From: Candidatus Methanohalarchaeum thermophilum
Lineage (GTDB): Archaea; Halobacteriota; Methanonatronarchaeia; Methanonatronarchaeales; Methanonatronarchaeaceae
Length of the DNA stretch: 64,000 bases
Assembly: GCA_001914405.1 (NCBI GenBank)
Contig: MSDW01000001.1
Coordinates: forward strand, 558,001 to 622,000
Reading direction: 5' to 3'
A model generated the notes under the pieces. The model was given only the letters and a program-made list of their open reading frames with translations, made no database searches and was not told where the DNA came from. A program made the position numbers and the translations under genes. This document shows positions 1-9,406 of the stretch, one piece after another (position 1 is the stretch's first letter; every line of letters starts with the position of its first letter).

Positions 1-1
1 T

Positions 2-331
2 AAATTATATAAAAAGTGGAACAAGACAGAAGGGCCTAGGATCTTCTATAACCATGTCTTCGAGTCAGAAGATATGTTTGGGTGTATGGCCGGTAAGAGA
101 TGGCTAAACTTAATACACGATGGGACTTTAACTCCTTGCACTTATGTACCTATCTCTTTTGGAAACATAAAGGAGGAAAAGGTCGAAACGATTTGGCAGA
201 GAATGCAGGAATCGGATGCAATACAGTGTGGTGAGAAGTGTAAAATGCTAGACGAAGAATTTAGAACCAAGGTAGTAGACAAGCATTCAGTTCAAGAGAT
301 GCCTATAGACTATAGAAATATTTCGTGGTGA
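2..331 (+). CDS. Radical SAM/SPASM-type protein, C-terminal fragment (cut by window edge)
   Basis: The reading frame is open from base 2, so this is the 3' end of a gene that begins outside the window. The visible ~109 residues resemble the C-terminus of the next gene: both carry an FGC-x-AG-x-RW segment followed by a PC-x4-PIS-x-GN-x-KE segment and a cysteine-bearing tail (CGEKC here). This layout is typical of SPASM-like auxiliary Fe-S domains that follow a radical SAM barrel. The catalytic CxxxCxxC motif would lie upstream and cannot be checked. It ends 3 bases before the next ATG, so the three radical SAM genes form one tight unit. The substrate is unknown. Confidence 0.7.
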   Translation, partial: KLYKKWNKTEGPRIFYNHVFESEDMFGCMAGKRWLNLIHDGTLTPCTYVPISFGNIKEEKVETIWQRMQESDAIQCGEKCKMLDEEFRTKVVDKHSVQEMPIDYRNISW

Positions 332-334
332 AAA

Positions 335-1510
335 ATGAAGGTTAATGTTCTTAATTCTAAGTTACTAAAAGTAGATTTAGATTACAATGGTGAAAAGGAA
401 CTAGAACTAGAAACATCGGGTCTTCTATCCCCTTTTTTTAAAGGAAGGATCTCAGAAATAGAGGAATATCTCAAAGAACTTAGCCCAGTTGTTTCTGGTC
501 AAAAGCTCTTTCTTTCGACAGGTTTTCCTCCGGTACCTAGCAATGGATTTCAAAGAATGGTTAAAAATGAGATTAAGAGACTACTAGGTTTTCATAAACC
601 CAATGATATGACGATAATGGTTACCAATGAATGCCAATGTAATTGTAAACATTGCTTGGCAAATGATCTAATGAATCAAAATGAAGAATTAACAAATAAG
701 GAAATTAAGAACCTAATAGATCAAGGAATTGAACTTGGAGTTTCTCAGATAGTTTTTGAAGGTGGTGAACCTACTTTAAGAGATGACTTACCAGATCTGG
801 TTGGTTATGTAGGGGATAGAGCCTCCACAATGGTAGTAACTAATGGATATGAAATCAAAGAAAGTTACATAGATGAATTAGATAAAAATGGACTAGGGTG
901 TATTAACTTTAGTCTAGATAGTCCTTATCCAGAGAAACATAATGAGTTTAGGAGAAAAGAAAACTTGTTTAGCTCCGTAATAGAATCGATAGAGGCCTCC
1001 GTATCCTCAAATATATTGACTGGGATACTATATGTAGCAAATCCTTTTAATTCTAATAAATCGACCATAAAAGACTTAATTGAACTTGGAAGACAACTTG
1101 GTGTATTTGAGATTATGATTGAGGAAATAGTGGATGTTGGTAACTGGGAAAATAGAGAAAATCTAACAGAAAGAGATAAAAAGGACATCAGAGCCCTCAA
1201 GTATGAACAAAATGCGGGGATAGTAACCAATTTCTTCGAATTGAGAGACAAGTTTGGATGTTTTGCAGGTGATAGATGGTTTTATGTATCTCCTTCTGGA
1301 GAAGTTATGCCATGTATGCATGCACCAATATCCTACGGTAATTTTAAAGAAAAACCTCTTTCAGAGATATGGAAAAGAATTAGAAGAGATAGATGGATAA
1401 AAGATACTGGAGAAGAATGTTTATATGAGAAAGATTACTATAAAAAGAGTATAAAAGAATTAAGCAAATCAAATAAATTACCTTACAAAATAAAGGACTT
1501 AAAGAAATGA
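335..1510 (+). CDS. Radical SAM/SPASM domain protein
   Basis: A 391-residue protein. The radical SAM cluster motif CxxxCxxC is seen near residue 100 (NECQCNCKHC), followed by a GGEP motif near residue 143 that contacts S-adenosylmethionine. The C-terminal ~100 residues hold FGCFAGDRWFYVSPSGEVMPC and a later Cys, consistent with a SPASM-like auxiliary cluster. The first ~85 residues precede the barrel and are not recognised; they could be a substrate-recognition domain. The upstream partial gene is a paralogue in its C-terminal part. The stop overlaps the ATG of the third gene (ATGA). Such enzymes modify peptides, cofactors or other small molecules; no precursor-peptide gene is visible, so the product is not assigned. 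Confidence 0.85.
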   Translation: MKVNVLNSKLLKVDLDYNGEKELELETSGLLSPFFKGRISEIEEYLKELSPVVSGQKLFLSTGFPPVPSNGFQRMVKNEIKRLLGFHKPNDMTIMVTNECQCNCKHCLANDLMNQNEELTNKEIKNLIDQGIELGVSQIVFEGGEPTLRDDLPDLVGYVGDRASTMVVTNGYEIKESYIDELDKNGLGCINFSLDSPYPEKHNEFRRKENLFSSVIESIEASVSSNILTGILYVANPFNSNKSTIKDLIELGRQLGVFEIMIEEIVDVGNWENRENLTERDKKDIRALKYEQNAGIVTNFFELRDKFGCFAGDRWFYVSPSGEVMPCMHAPISYGNFKEKPLSEIWKRIRRDRWIKDTGEECLYEKDYYKKSIKELSKSNKLPYKIKDLKK

Positions 1511-2471
1511 ATTTAATGAAAAAACTATTTGAGGGGATTTGGCAGTACAAAATAAAGGACAAACCAATAGCAATGTCCCATCAAGTAAATTCGGAATGCA
1601 ACCTAAGATGTCCTTTTTGCTCTGACTGGAGAGAAAAAGGAGATCAAATGGATAAAAAAGAAATCTTCGATCTATTAGACGAAGCTCGTAAATTTGGTAT
1701 AATATTATACAACGCATGGAGTACAGAACCACTACTCAGGGATGAACTACCCGAAATACTCGAATATGCACATAAAAAAAATATGCTAACCTCAACTGTT
1801 ACAAACGGAAAACTTCTCGATAAAAGAATAGATGAATTAGATGACTTAGATTATTTAACAGTATCAGTAGATGGGATCTCCTATAATAAACAAATAAGAG
1901 GAATAAAACCATCTGAATTAATAAAAAGCCTAAAAAAAGCAAAAAATAAAGATATATCAGTTTCATTGAATTGCGTCATAACAAACAAAAATCTAGAAGA
2001 AGTCCTAGATGTAGTAAAATTCGCAGAAAAAAATGATTTACTCGTTTCTCTAGAACCAGTCTACAAACACGAAAACGTATCGAAAGAAACCTGGGATCAA
2101 TTTGGGATAAAAGATAAAAAAAGATACAAAAAACTAATTGACAACCTATTAAAATTAAAAGAAAAAAATTACCCAATTATTAACTCAAAAACTTACTTAA
2201 AAAACATTAAAGAAATAAATAACCTAAATAACTGCCAAAATCAAAATACAATACTACATATTGACTCAGATGGAAATATAATCTACTGTCGCGCCAAAAA
2301 ACAAAAACTAGGGAACTACAAAGACGGCATAAATAATATCTGGGATAAAACAAAAGGAAAAAGAGAAGAAATTGCTAAAGAATGTAACGGATGCCACTTT
2401 TTTGGGTACATAGAGTCATCATACATGGATAAACTAAAAATAGAACCCATATACAATATATTAAAAAATAT

Positions 2472-2475
<4 letters not shown>
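1507..2475 (+). CDS. Radical SAM protein, third of a tandem set
   Basis: A 322-residue protein with a CxxxCxxC motif near residue 32 (SECNLRCPFC). The classic GGEP loop is replaced by a WSTEPLL stretch near residue 75, which occupies the expected place. The C-terminal third has spaced cysteines (NNCQN, IYCRAK, ECNGCHF) that could bind an auxiliary cluster. The start overlaps the previous stop by 4 bases, implying translational coupling; an ATG nine bases downstream is also possible. Codon use is noticeably more A-rich than in the preceding gene. The stop TAA lies inside the conserved leader of the 413-bp repeat element that follows, so that element inserted exactly at the gene end. Confidence 0.85.
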
Positions 2476-2884
<409 letters not shown>

Positions 2885-3115
2885 CCTTCATCTCTCAGCA
2901 TAAAGTAATTTCAGAATCTTAATTTATTAACTAAACTTTTCTTAATAGCTTTTTTTATATTAGTGATTAAAAAACTCCTTACATACCAACCACAAAGAGG
3001 TAAGATAGAGTAATTTACTACTGACAGTAGTTAATGCTTTGAGGTAGATTATAGGAAAGTTAGCTATATCTATCCTCTGCTATGAGGAAAAAGGCCTTTG
3101 AAGAGTTTAGTCAAG

Positions 3116-4252
3116 TTAAATCAAATATTTAATCAATCTTACATTAGTGGGTTTTTTTGTAATTAATTCTAACATAACTCCTAAGGCATTTAAATAAAGA
3201 TTATTGTGTTTTCTAATTTCTCCAGCGAAATTTATTCCTCCCAAGGAAGAAATTATATCGTCCAGGCCATCATCCTCAATGTCTTCCATTTTCCTCAAGA
3301 AAAATCTAGCAAACTTATAATACTTATTATATCCCTTCTTCCATCTCCTCTCATATTCGATTAAATCAGATCTACTAGTTTTACTTTCTTTAACTGCCCT
3401 AGATCCTACCTTACTACAGATTTCAGCAGCTTTCATACTGAAAGGTATTCCTGCTTGTCCTGCTGCCCCTCCAACCACCATTATTCCGTCATCAACAAGT
3501 TTATTAGGTATAGTAATTATTTGATCTTCTCCAGTAGAAACTTCCTTTACTTTTACTTCTTCTCCAATAACTTCTTCAAAAAATTTATCAAAATATTTAT
3601 CCGGATCCACATTCCTCACAAAAACTCCAACGCTTCCAAAATCCTCTCCTTTAGGAGAAATAGTTGCCTTCCACCCAGGAGCATATTTCTTCCCTAAAAA
3701 ATAATGAAAATAGTTACTATCAAAACTCAGACCACTTACTTCAGCTTGAACCGCCTCCGCCAAGTCACTTGGATACTTCATTGTACTAATATTTAACTCC
3801 TCCAAGATATCACTTCTTGAACCACACGCAAAAATAACGAGATCTCCTTCATATCTACTTCCATCCTCCGTTCTAACCTCATTTCTACTAACAGAAACCA
3901 CATTCTTACCTAAAAGCAGATCTACATCATGCTCTTCTGCCTTATTTAAATAATACCTATCAAAGTCCTCTCTAAAAAAAGAAAAACCTCTAGTATTAAC
4001 TTTAATCTCATTACCAGCAGGAGAAATAAGCTTCATCCCCTCTAACTTATGTGCCACATATTCTTCATCAACATCTAAACCAAGATGATCAAAAAAACCA
4101 TAAAAAGAAGTATCAGGTGAAGGCCTTCCTTCTCCTCCCCCATCAAAGCTTCTCTTCTCAACTAAACCCACATTTAACCCTTCTCTCGAAACTTCAATAG
4201 AAGCTTTCAACCCAGACGGACTTGCACCAACAATCAAGACATCATAAGTCAT
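3116..4252 (-). CDS. Geranylgeranyl reductase family FAD-dependent oxidoreductase
   Basis: A 378-residue flavoprotein. The N-terminus is a Rossmann dinucleotide-binding motif (YDVLIVGASPSG) followed by an acidic residue after the second strand (VEKRSFDGG). A second FAD-contact motif with glycines (DGIMVVGGAAGQAG) is near residue 265. The stretch APGWKATISPKGEDFGSVG matches the place of the conserved lipid-binding segment in archaeal geranylgeranyl reductases. Family members saturate the isoprenoid chains of archaeal membrane lipids or related quinones. The ATG at 4252 is preferred to an upstream in-frame TTG. The gene stands alone, flanked by mobile elements on both sides. The exact substrate cannot be told from sequence. 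Confidence 0.8.
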   Translation of the reverse strand: MTYDVLIVGASPSGLKASIEVSREGLNVGLVEKRSFDGGGEGRPSPDTSFYGFFDHLGLDVDEEYVAHKLEGMKLISPAGNEIKVNTRGFSFFREDFDRYYLNKAEEHDVDLLLGKNVVSVSRNEVRTEDGSRYEGDLVIFACGSRSDILEELNISTMKYPSDLAEAVQAEVSGLSFDSNYFHYFLGKKYAPGWKATISPKGEDFGSVGVFVRNVDPDKYFDKFFEEVIGEEVKVKEVSTGEDQIITIPNKLVDDGIMVVGGAAGQAGIPFSMKAAEICSKVGSRAVKESKTSRSDLIEYERRWKKGYNKYYKFARFFLRKMEDIEDDGLDDIISSLGGINFAGEIRKHNNLYLNALGVMLELITKKPTNVRLIKYLI

Positions 4253-4513
4253 TTTATCCAAATCAAATAAAATTTTATCTAAACTACCTATTAGATAAGC
4301 ATCTAGAAGTAATAACCTTTCTTAAATAAAATATTTTATCTTGTTTTGGCGAGAACCCTTTCTCCAAATCTTTTGATTGGATGGATGATGAATCAGCTTT
4401 AAATTTTGTGAGAGTTTGAGGGAGCAGTAAGTCATCTTCGTTTACGGAGGGGAGGCATCGGACTCTCTCATGGAAAGTTTTTTAAAGACTATGGGGTAAG
4501 TATAGTGTGTATT

Positions 4514-4627
4514 ATGGAGAGAAAGAATATCACAATAAGGGAAGACCAAGCTGAATGGATAGAAGAGAACCATCTCAACTTATCTCGTTTCGTTCAGGAC
4601 AAGTTGGATGAGTTGATAAAAAGGTGA
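4514..4627 (+). CDS. Small ribbon-helix-helix-like protein upstream of tnpB
   Basis: A 37-residue ORF reading MERKNITIREDQAEWIEENH and then NLSRFVQDKLDEL. The pattern beta-strand (NITIRE), helix (DQAEWIEENH), turn (LNLS), helix (RFVQDKLDELIKR) fits a minimal ribbon-helix-helix DNA-binding fold. Its stop codon (TGA 4625-4627) is directly followed in frame by the tnpB remnant. A second unrelated-looking small ORF sits in the same place before the intact tnpB at 13.2 kb. Position suggests a regulator or accessory of the element; function is inferred only. Confidence 0.6.
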   Translation: MERKNITIREDQAEWIEENHLNLSRFVQDKLDELIKR

Positions 4628-5697
4628 AAGCTGAAAAAAACCATTGTCTGTAAAATAACAGAACCCAACAAAGGCAAACTCAAAGCAATCAAAAAAGAAT
4701 ACAGCAAGGCTCAGAGATATATTCATGGAGAAACGACTGACCTCTATTCTGCAACCAAGCAGGCGATGGACAAATATATCGACATCGAGAAATTGAAAGA
4801 TGGTAAAGATTACCCGTTGTTCTTGAGAAATGACACATTTAGGGTAGAAAAAGCTGAGAACACCAAGGAATTTGGTTACTGGGCTAAGATACCAGTAAGG
4901 GATGTCTATGGTGGTGTTTGGGTTCCAGTGAAACCACATGAAGAGATAAAACTAACATACAACATCAAGGATTCAAAGATTGTTAGAAAGGATTATGTTT
5001 TCGAGTTCCATCTATCAGTTTCCAAGGAAGTGGAGCCTGTTGAAGCATATAAGGGTGTCTTGGGAGTTGATTTGGGTTTGAATAAGCTTGCAACTTGCGT
5101 CAGGTTGCCTAGCCGTCAAACCCAACGCCACAGAACCCACATAGGCGATATACAGAACAAGTACTACTTTCTTAGAAGAAACTGTAAGAACGGCTATGTC
5201 CAAAAGAGATAGGATAACTAGGACAGTGACAAAGTAGAGGATATCTGCCACAAAGTAAGCAGAAAATAGTGGATACAGTGGAAGAGAAGAACTTGTTGAT
5301 AGTCCTTGGTGACCTAAAAGGTATACAAGAATAGGATAAAGATAGAAAAATGAATAGGAAACTCTACAACTTCCCACACTAGAAAATATGAAACTAAATC
5401 AAGTAAAATGCAAAGTGGGAGGGCATAGAGGTTGTATTGGTAAGTGAAGCATACACCAGCCAACGATGTTCTAGGTGTGGTGAGGTTGGCAACAAACACA
5501 AACACAGAGGCAGATTCAGGTGCAATAACTGTGGCCTTGAAACGAATAGGAATAAGAATGGAGCCCACAACATAGCCGTTCGGGGCATCGGAAAGTTTGA
5601 GAAAACCCCTTTTGATGCTAGGGGCCATGTGGCATGGCCCGAAGCCACTGCCGTTGACCCAGCCTCTGGATACTCCTCCTGTAGAGAGACAAGTTAG
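4628..5697 (+). pseudogene. tnpB: tnpB remnant (RNA-guided nuclease family), multiply disrupted
   Basis: The frame begins right after the upstream stop without an ATG, GTG or TTG. It reads as a TnpB up to about 5212, including the RuvC-I segment GVLGVDLGLNKLAT. It is then broken by several stops and at least one frameshift. The middle is still recognisable in other frames (DICHKVSRK, then IVDTVEEKNLLIVLGDLKGI). The zinc ribbon survives at 5437-5697 (CSRCG and CNNCG), but the RuvC-III aspartate region reads ETNRNKNGAHN, with Asn where Asp is expected. Catalytically dead by decay. TnpB proteins are omegaRNA-guided DNA nucleases of IS200/IS605 elements. Confidence 0.85.
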
Positions 5698-5764
5698 CGA
5701 GGTAGGTGGTAACCTCTTGAAGTTGGCCTGAAACTCCGCCCTTTAGGGCGAAGAGGATGTCACT

Positions 5765-6153
5765 TAAACTGTAACCCTTTCCCGTACCTAATCAACTCCA
5801 CATTTTCCGTTTTCCCATACTCATAATGCTCGTAATCAATCTGAACATATCTTACATGGTTGAAAAAAACCCTCTTTAACCCAGCCTCGACACCATTTTT
5901 CTCCACAGTATCACCCCGGTTGCAGGTCATAGTGATCTGTGGGAACGCTCCTGCTTAAACAAGGTAAGTTCCCTAAGCCAACCGACAATTAAACTTCCTC
6001 TATGTGGCCTGGTCGTACCATACGCAAGCCCCTTCTAATCTTTGATTAGGTAGGGGTATTTGACACAGACAATTTTGTGTTTGCATGTTCCTTGGTTAAA
6101 GCAGGACACCCTCTCTTCACTAGCGAAAGGCGAGTAAGGTAGAGGTAGTTCAA
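5765..6153 (+). other. Intergenic element relic with RNA-like hairpins and a small reverse ORF
   Basis: It follows the right end of the preceding IS element. It contains a segment resembling the other gene-less elements (AAGGTAAGTTCCCTAAGCC near 5980, compare GTAAGTTCCCTTGC at 7.0 and 12.7 kb). It also has an internal family hairpin near 6032-6055 and a right end with GGTAGTTCAA at 6144-6153. A 56-codon ORF on the minus strand (5760-5930) is not recognised and is probably a relic or chance ORF. Likely a decayed family member. Confidence 0.5.
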
Positions 6154-6204
6154 TAACTGAGATTAGTTTAATATATTAGGAATAAAATAAGAATTTAATG
6201 AAAA

Positions 6205-6594
6205 ATGAGTGGTAACTTAGCTGGATATCCTGCAAGGTTAATGTCTTTTTTGATTGATTTCGTTCTTGTTTCAGTTTTATCTTATTTAGTTAGCTTGGTT
6301 GTGTCGGAAGTTTACCTATTTTACCTGGTTTCATTTGCCATAGGTTTTTGTTATTTTGCTTATTTCTTTAAGAAACAGGCAACTCCAGGGATGAATGTGG
6401 TGGATCTAAAATTAGTCAAATTTAATTCAAGTAATGTTAGCTACATAGATGGTATTGTTAGATATTTAGGGATGATTTTTTCAACTTTCGTGTTTTTTAT
6501 AGGCTTCCTTTGGATTATAATAGATGAAAATAACCAAGGCTGGCATGATAAACTGGCAGGAACATATGTAGTAAAAGAAACGCCAAGAATCTAA
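6205..6594 (+). CDS. RDD family membrane protein
   Basis: A 129-residue integral membrane protein. The N-terminal GYPARLMSFLIDFVLV resembles the R/D pattern of RDD domains: Arg near the start of the first helix and Asp in its middle. Hydrophobic stretches lie near residues 11-30, 35-55 and 90-110, and the C-terminus has the usual WHDKLAGTYVV motif. Some family members have been linked to ion or osmolyte transport, but most are of unknown function. The gene is monocistronic between two mobile elements, so the context gives no hint of substrate. Confidence 0.8.
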   Translation: MSGNLAGYPARLMSFLIDFVLVSVLSYLVSLVVSEVYLFYLVSFAIGFCYFAYFFKKQATPGMNVVDLKLVKFNSSNVSYIDGIVRYLGMIFSTFVFFIGFLWIIIDENNQGWHDKLAGTYVVKETPRI

Positions 6595-6671
6595 ATCTTA
6601 CAAATTATCTTAGTATAACATATTAATTATTGAGATCTTTTTGGTTAATTGATATAAAAGCTTGAGTTAAC

Positions 6672-7158
6672 TCTTTATCTATTTGACTGAGAAGACACCT
6701 TCCTAAATCTTTTGATTTAGGTGGGTGATGAATTGGAGTGATTTTATAGAGTTGGAGGCAGAAGACTCGTGTTCTTCAAGGGGCATGGGATGAATGCCTG
6801 TAATAACATTTGAATGATTTTGGAACTGAGTTAAGCTTTGGCTGTTAGGCGTTCTGCCTTATCAAACAAATGCGGGCCGATTTCTCTGTTTATTGGCTAA
6901 AGAAATCTCCCTAGGTAACCTTGAAACAGTTCTTGGAGTAGGGGGTTCTAGTGGTTGGTGTGGAGCAGCCGCTGAGGAATAGGGGGACCTCTCTATGGGT
7001 TGGTATATGGGCTTTGTGCCCTAATCCAATTCTTCCCTCAAAGCGTAAGTTCCCTTGCTTATTGGGTGTATGAGACAAGCCCAGTAGATAACGTAGACTC
7101 CGACTTGTATAAGGCCTCACAAGGAAGCTCACTCCCTTTAGAGAGTGAGCCACTTCAC
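6672..7158 (+). mobile_element. Gene-less structured element, family 2, copy 1
   Basis: The left end has the leader GACTGAGAAGACACC and an AT-rich hairpin (about 6695-6725). The right end is a GCTCACTC/GAGTGAGC hairpin ending CACTTCAC at 7158. The interior (about 6829-7130) is clearly related to 12443-12750: shared blocks include GGCTAAAGAAATCTCC, GGTAACCTTGAAACAG, GTGGTTGGTGTGGAGCA, GTAAGTTCCCTTGCT and AAGGCCTCACAA. Differences between the copies sit in loops or look paired, and no reading frame is kept. Read as a structured RNA with IS605-like ends. Confidence 0.7.
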
Positions 7159-7541
7159 GGAGTTTTTTGAAGACATTGATAGTAAATGGATGTAGGAAAC
7201 CTTTTTAGTTCCTTTAAGCTGGTGAAAGATGGATCTAGGTCAGATTGATAACAGAATAACCTTTTTGAACGAAAAAAGAGGTATTTTCTGCTAGTAAAGT
7301 TGTTACGGCCGTGCTTAAAATCCATTATTGTTAGCTCTGGCATCTGTCTTCGCAAGCTTGGTTTAAGTAGGTGGTAACCTCTGAGAAAAGGAGATGTTTT
7401 CTCCATTATGGGCTATTCCTGATGGTTTTTCATCTGTTGGCTCCGAAATACCAGATGAATATGGGTGAATTGACGGAACCCCCTTTTCTCTAACCAACGG
7501 TTAGGTAGGTGATTAGGTCAAGTTATCTGCGTAGGAAGTTT
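7159..7541. other. Intergenic relic region between two elements
   Basis: No convincing gene. It contains fragments resembling element right ends, such as AGGTAGGTGGTAACCTCTGA near 7366 (compare the 3' part of the tnpB relic near 5701) and CTAACCAACGGTTAG near 7490. Probably nested insertion debris. Confidence 0.4.
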
Positions 7542-8900
7542 GTGAACTACCTCTTCCTAAATTAAGGATTTAGGAGGGGGTTCCCTGTTCTACCACTTGA
7601 CTTACTGGAGCTGAATTGGTTCCATCAGAGGTCGATGTGTCCGAGGGCTTTGACTTTGGACAGTCCCTGTTTTACCAAGTCTATAGCTCTATTCACTATG
7701 TTTATAGCTGCGTTCAAGTCTCGGTCAATTTCCAGGCCGCATCTCTCACATTTGTGTACTCTATCTGATAGTTCTTTATCTACCTTATTACTATAACTTG
7801 GGTTTGAGCAGCTTTTTGTAGTGTTCCTTGCCTCTACTTCTATGATTTGCTTATCAGCTTGTGAAGCTTTGTAAGCAAGCAATGAAACAAACTCGTTCCA
7901 AGCGTGATTAGCTATATGTCTATTTAGGGCGTTGCTTCTTCCTCTGATAGGTTCTTACTATCTAAGGCTTCTACCGCTATTACATCGTATTTGTCGCTAT
8001 ATGCTCTTGATAGTTTATGTAAGAAGTCTCTTCGTGCATCTCTCAGTTTTTTGTGTGTTTTAGCTAATCTTTTCTTTTGTCTTTTTCAGTTGTTGCTTCC
8101 TTTTTCTTTCCTGGATAGTTTCTTTTGTTCTTTCTTGATTTTCTCGTATTTACTGTATAACAAGTCTTTTAAGTCCTCTATTTCTCTATCTTTACTATCA
8201 GTTAAGAAGTTGGATACGTTTAGGTCTATTCCTATTATGTCGCTGTCTTTTGTGATTGGTTTTTTGTCGGGTTTTGGAACTTTTAGTTGGAGTATGATTT
8301 TCGAGTCACCGCAACTGTATTCTTTTATTATAACTCCTTTGACCTCAGCGTTTTTAGGGATTGGTCTGTGGAAGTTTACGGGTATTTTTCCTTATCTTTG
8401 ATAGATGTATATTTCTTTTTTCTTGGTCTATTTTGAATCCTGACTGATTGTATTCAATGATATTAATCGAGTTCTTGTACCTTAACTTTCTAACCTTTTT
8501 TTCCTTTCTCTTTTTTTGTGTTTAGGCCTTTGATTGCGTTGTATATTCTTCCTATTGTTTGTTGAGCAGTCTTTGAATATACATTTTGGAACTCTGGGTT
8601 TGATGTCTTTTTCCACTCTGGTAACCTATTATACATCTTATACTTTTGGTATTTACTCATCTGATTTGTTTAATGTTTCTAGTGCCTTATTGTAAATGTC
8701 TTTGTGTATCTTGAAGTGCTTCATCAGTTCTTCCTTATCTTCCTTTGTTGGATTGGCATCGTATCTGTATGAAAGCGACTGTAAGCCCATCTTAAACCTA
8801 TTTATAGGTTCGTGGTTTAAAAGTATTGTAGGGGGTTGATGCATCTCGCTACTAAAATCAGAGATTTTGGAGAGAGGTCTTCTCAACTACTAAGATAAAA
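7542..8900 (-). mobile_element. IS1341-type element with decayed tnpB (minus strand)
   Basis: Read on the minus strand, the left end at about 8845-8900 has the leader TTTTATCTTAGTAGTTGAGA, the trailing GACC and an AT-rich hairpin. The right end at about 7542-7583 is a CCTAAATCCTTAATTTAGG hairpin followed by AAGAGGTAGTTCAC. The whole length between the ends is taken by a tnpB pseudogene. No tnpA. The ends match those of the solo hairpins and gene-less elements. Confidence 0.75.
7625..8790 (-). pseudogene. tnpB: tnpB pseudogene, full length but frameshifted
   Basis: The start is ATG at 8790 (MGLQSLSYRYDANPTKEDKE). Successive fragments in several frames reconstruct a complete TnpB. These are an N-terminal helical part, a RuvC-I region (IIGIDLNVSNFL), a RuvC-II region (VIAVEALDSKNL, with Glu in the expected place) and a zinc ribbon/RuvC-III part in 7625-7882 (CERCGLEIDRDLNAAINI). 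Stops and frameshifts occur near 8660, 8400, 8087 and 7930-7690. Unlike the intact copy at 13.3 kb it keeps the RuvC-II glutamate and the RuvC-III Asp, so it decayed by frameshift rather than active-site loss. Confidence 0.85.
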
Positions 8901-8986
8901 TTGATGTAATCCGTAATATCTAATTGGGTTTGGGTTGTTAATATTATGTGTAGGGTTATCTCTTTAAGTGAGGTAGTAGGAAAGAA

Positions 8987-9406
8987 ATGATTTGGAACCC
9001 GATTAAGGAGCTTGAAAAGGTTTTTAGCCAGATGGAAGATTTTTACGATGATTTTGAAGAGGACTACTTGCCACAGATAATGTTAAAGGAGGGAGCTCCT
9101 CCTTTTGATCTTGCTGAGGAAGATGGAAAGTTAATTCTTTTTGTTGATCTACCGGGTGTAGACGAAGAGGATGTTGATATAGAAGTAAAAGGTAAAAATG
9201 TTTTGATTTACGCTAGAAGAGATAAAGATATTGAAGAAACTAAGTTAATTAAAGAACAGAGGTTTAAAGGAACATTTAGGAAGAAAATAAAGTTGCCTTA
9301 CAATGTAGATACAGAAGATAGTTTGGCCAGGCTAAAAAATGGTGTTCTAAAGGTGATATTAAAACGATCTCAAGATGAAGAAAAAACGAACATAGAGATA
9401 GAATAA
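8987..9406 (+). CDS. hsp20: Hsp20/alpha-crystallin small heat-shock protein
   Basis: A 139-residue protein with an acidic N-terminal arm (residues 1-40) and an alpha-crystallin domain (about 40-135). Diagnostic are PPFDLAEEDGKLILFVDLPG, the beta-strand pair around DIEVKGKNVLIYARR and the closing motif LKNGVLKVILKR. These proteins form oligomers that hold unfolding proteins for refolding. The protein is markedly acidic, as is usual in halophiles. A GTGAGGTAG stretch lies about 30 bases upstream of the ATG. The gene is single, flanked by a tnpB relic and a repeat-rich region. Confidence 0.92.
   Translation: MIWNPIKELEKVFSQMEDFYDDFEEDYLPQIMLKEGAPPFDLAEEDGKLILFVDLPGVDEEDVDIEVKGKNVLIYARRDKDIEETKLIKEQRFKGTFRKKIKLPYNVDTEDSLARLKNGVLKVILKRSQDEEKTNIEIE

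Larger units (their letters stand above)
4333..5764 (+). mobile_element. IS605/IS1341-type element with decayed tnpB
   Basis: The left end carries the family leader (TTTTATCTT near 4336) and a hairpin at about 4356-4390. The right end is a GCCCTTTAGGGC hairpin followed by GAAGAGGATGTCAC (about 5734-5764). Between them are a structured leader (about 4391-4510), a 37-codon ribbon-helix-helix-like ORF and a broken tnpB. No tnpA (Y1 transposase) is present, as in IS1341-type elements, so any movement would need a transposase in trans. Confidence 0.75.

Noticed and set aside
925-1251. Antisense ORF within the radical SAM gene
   Set aside because: Shadow of the real coding frame with no start context.
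5150-5420. In-frame TAG codons in the tnpB relic, possibly read as pyrrolysine
   Set aside because: There are also TGA and TAA stops and a frameshift in the same stretch, so ordinary decay explains it.
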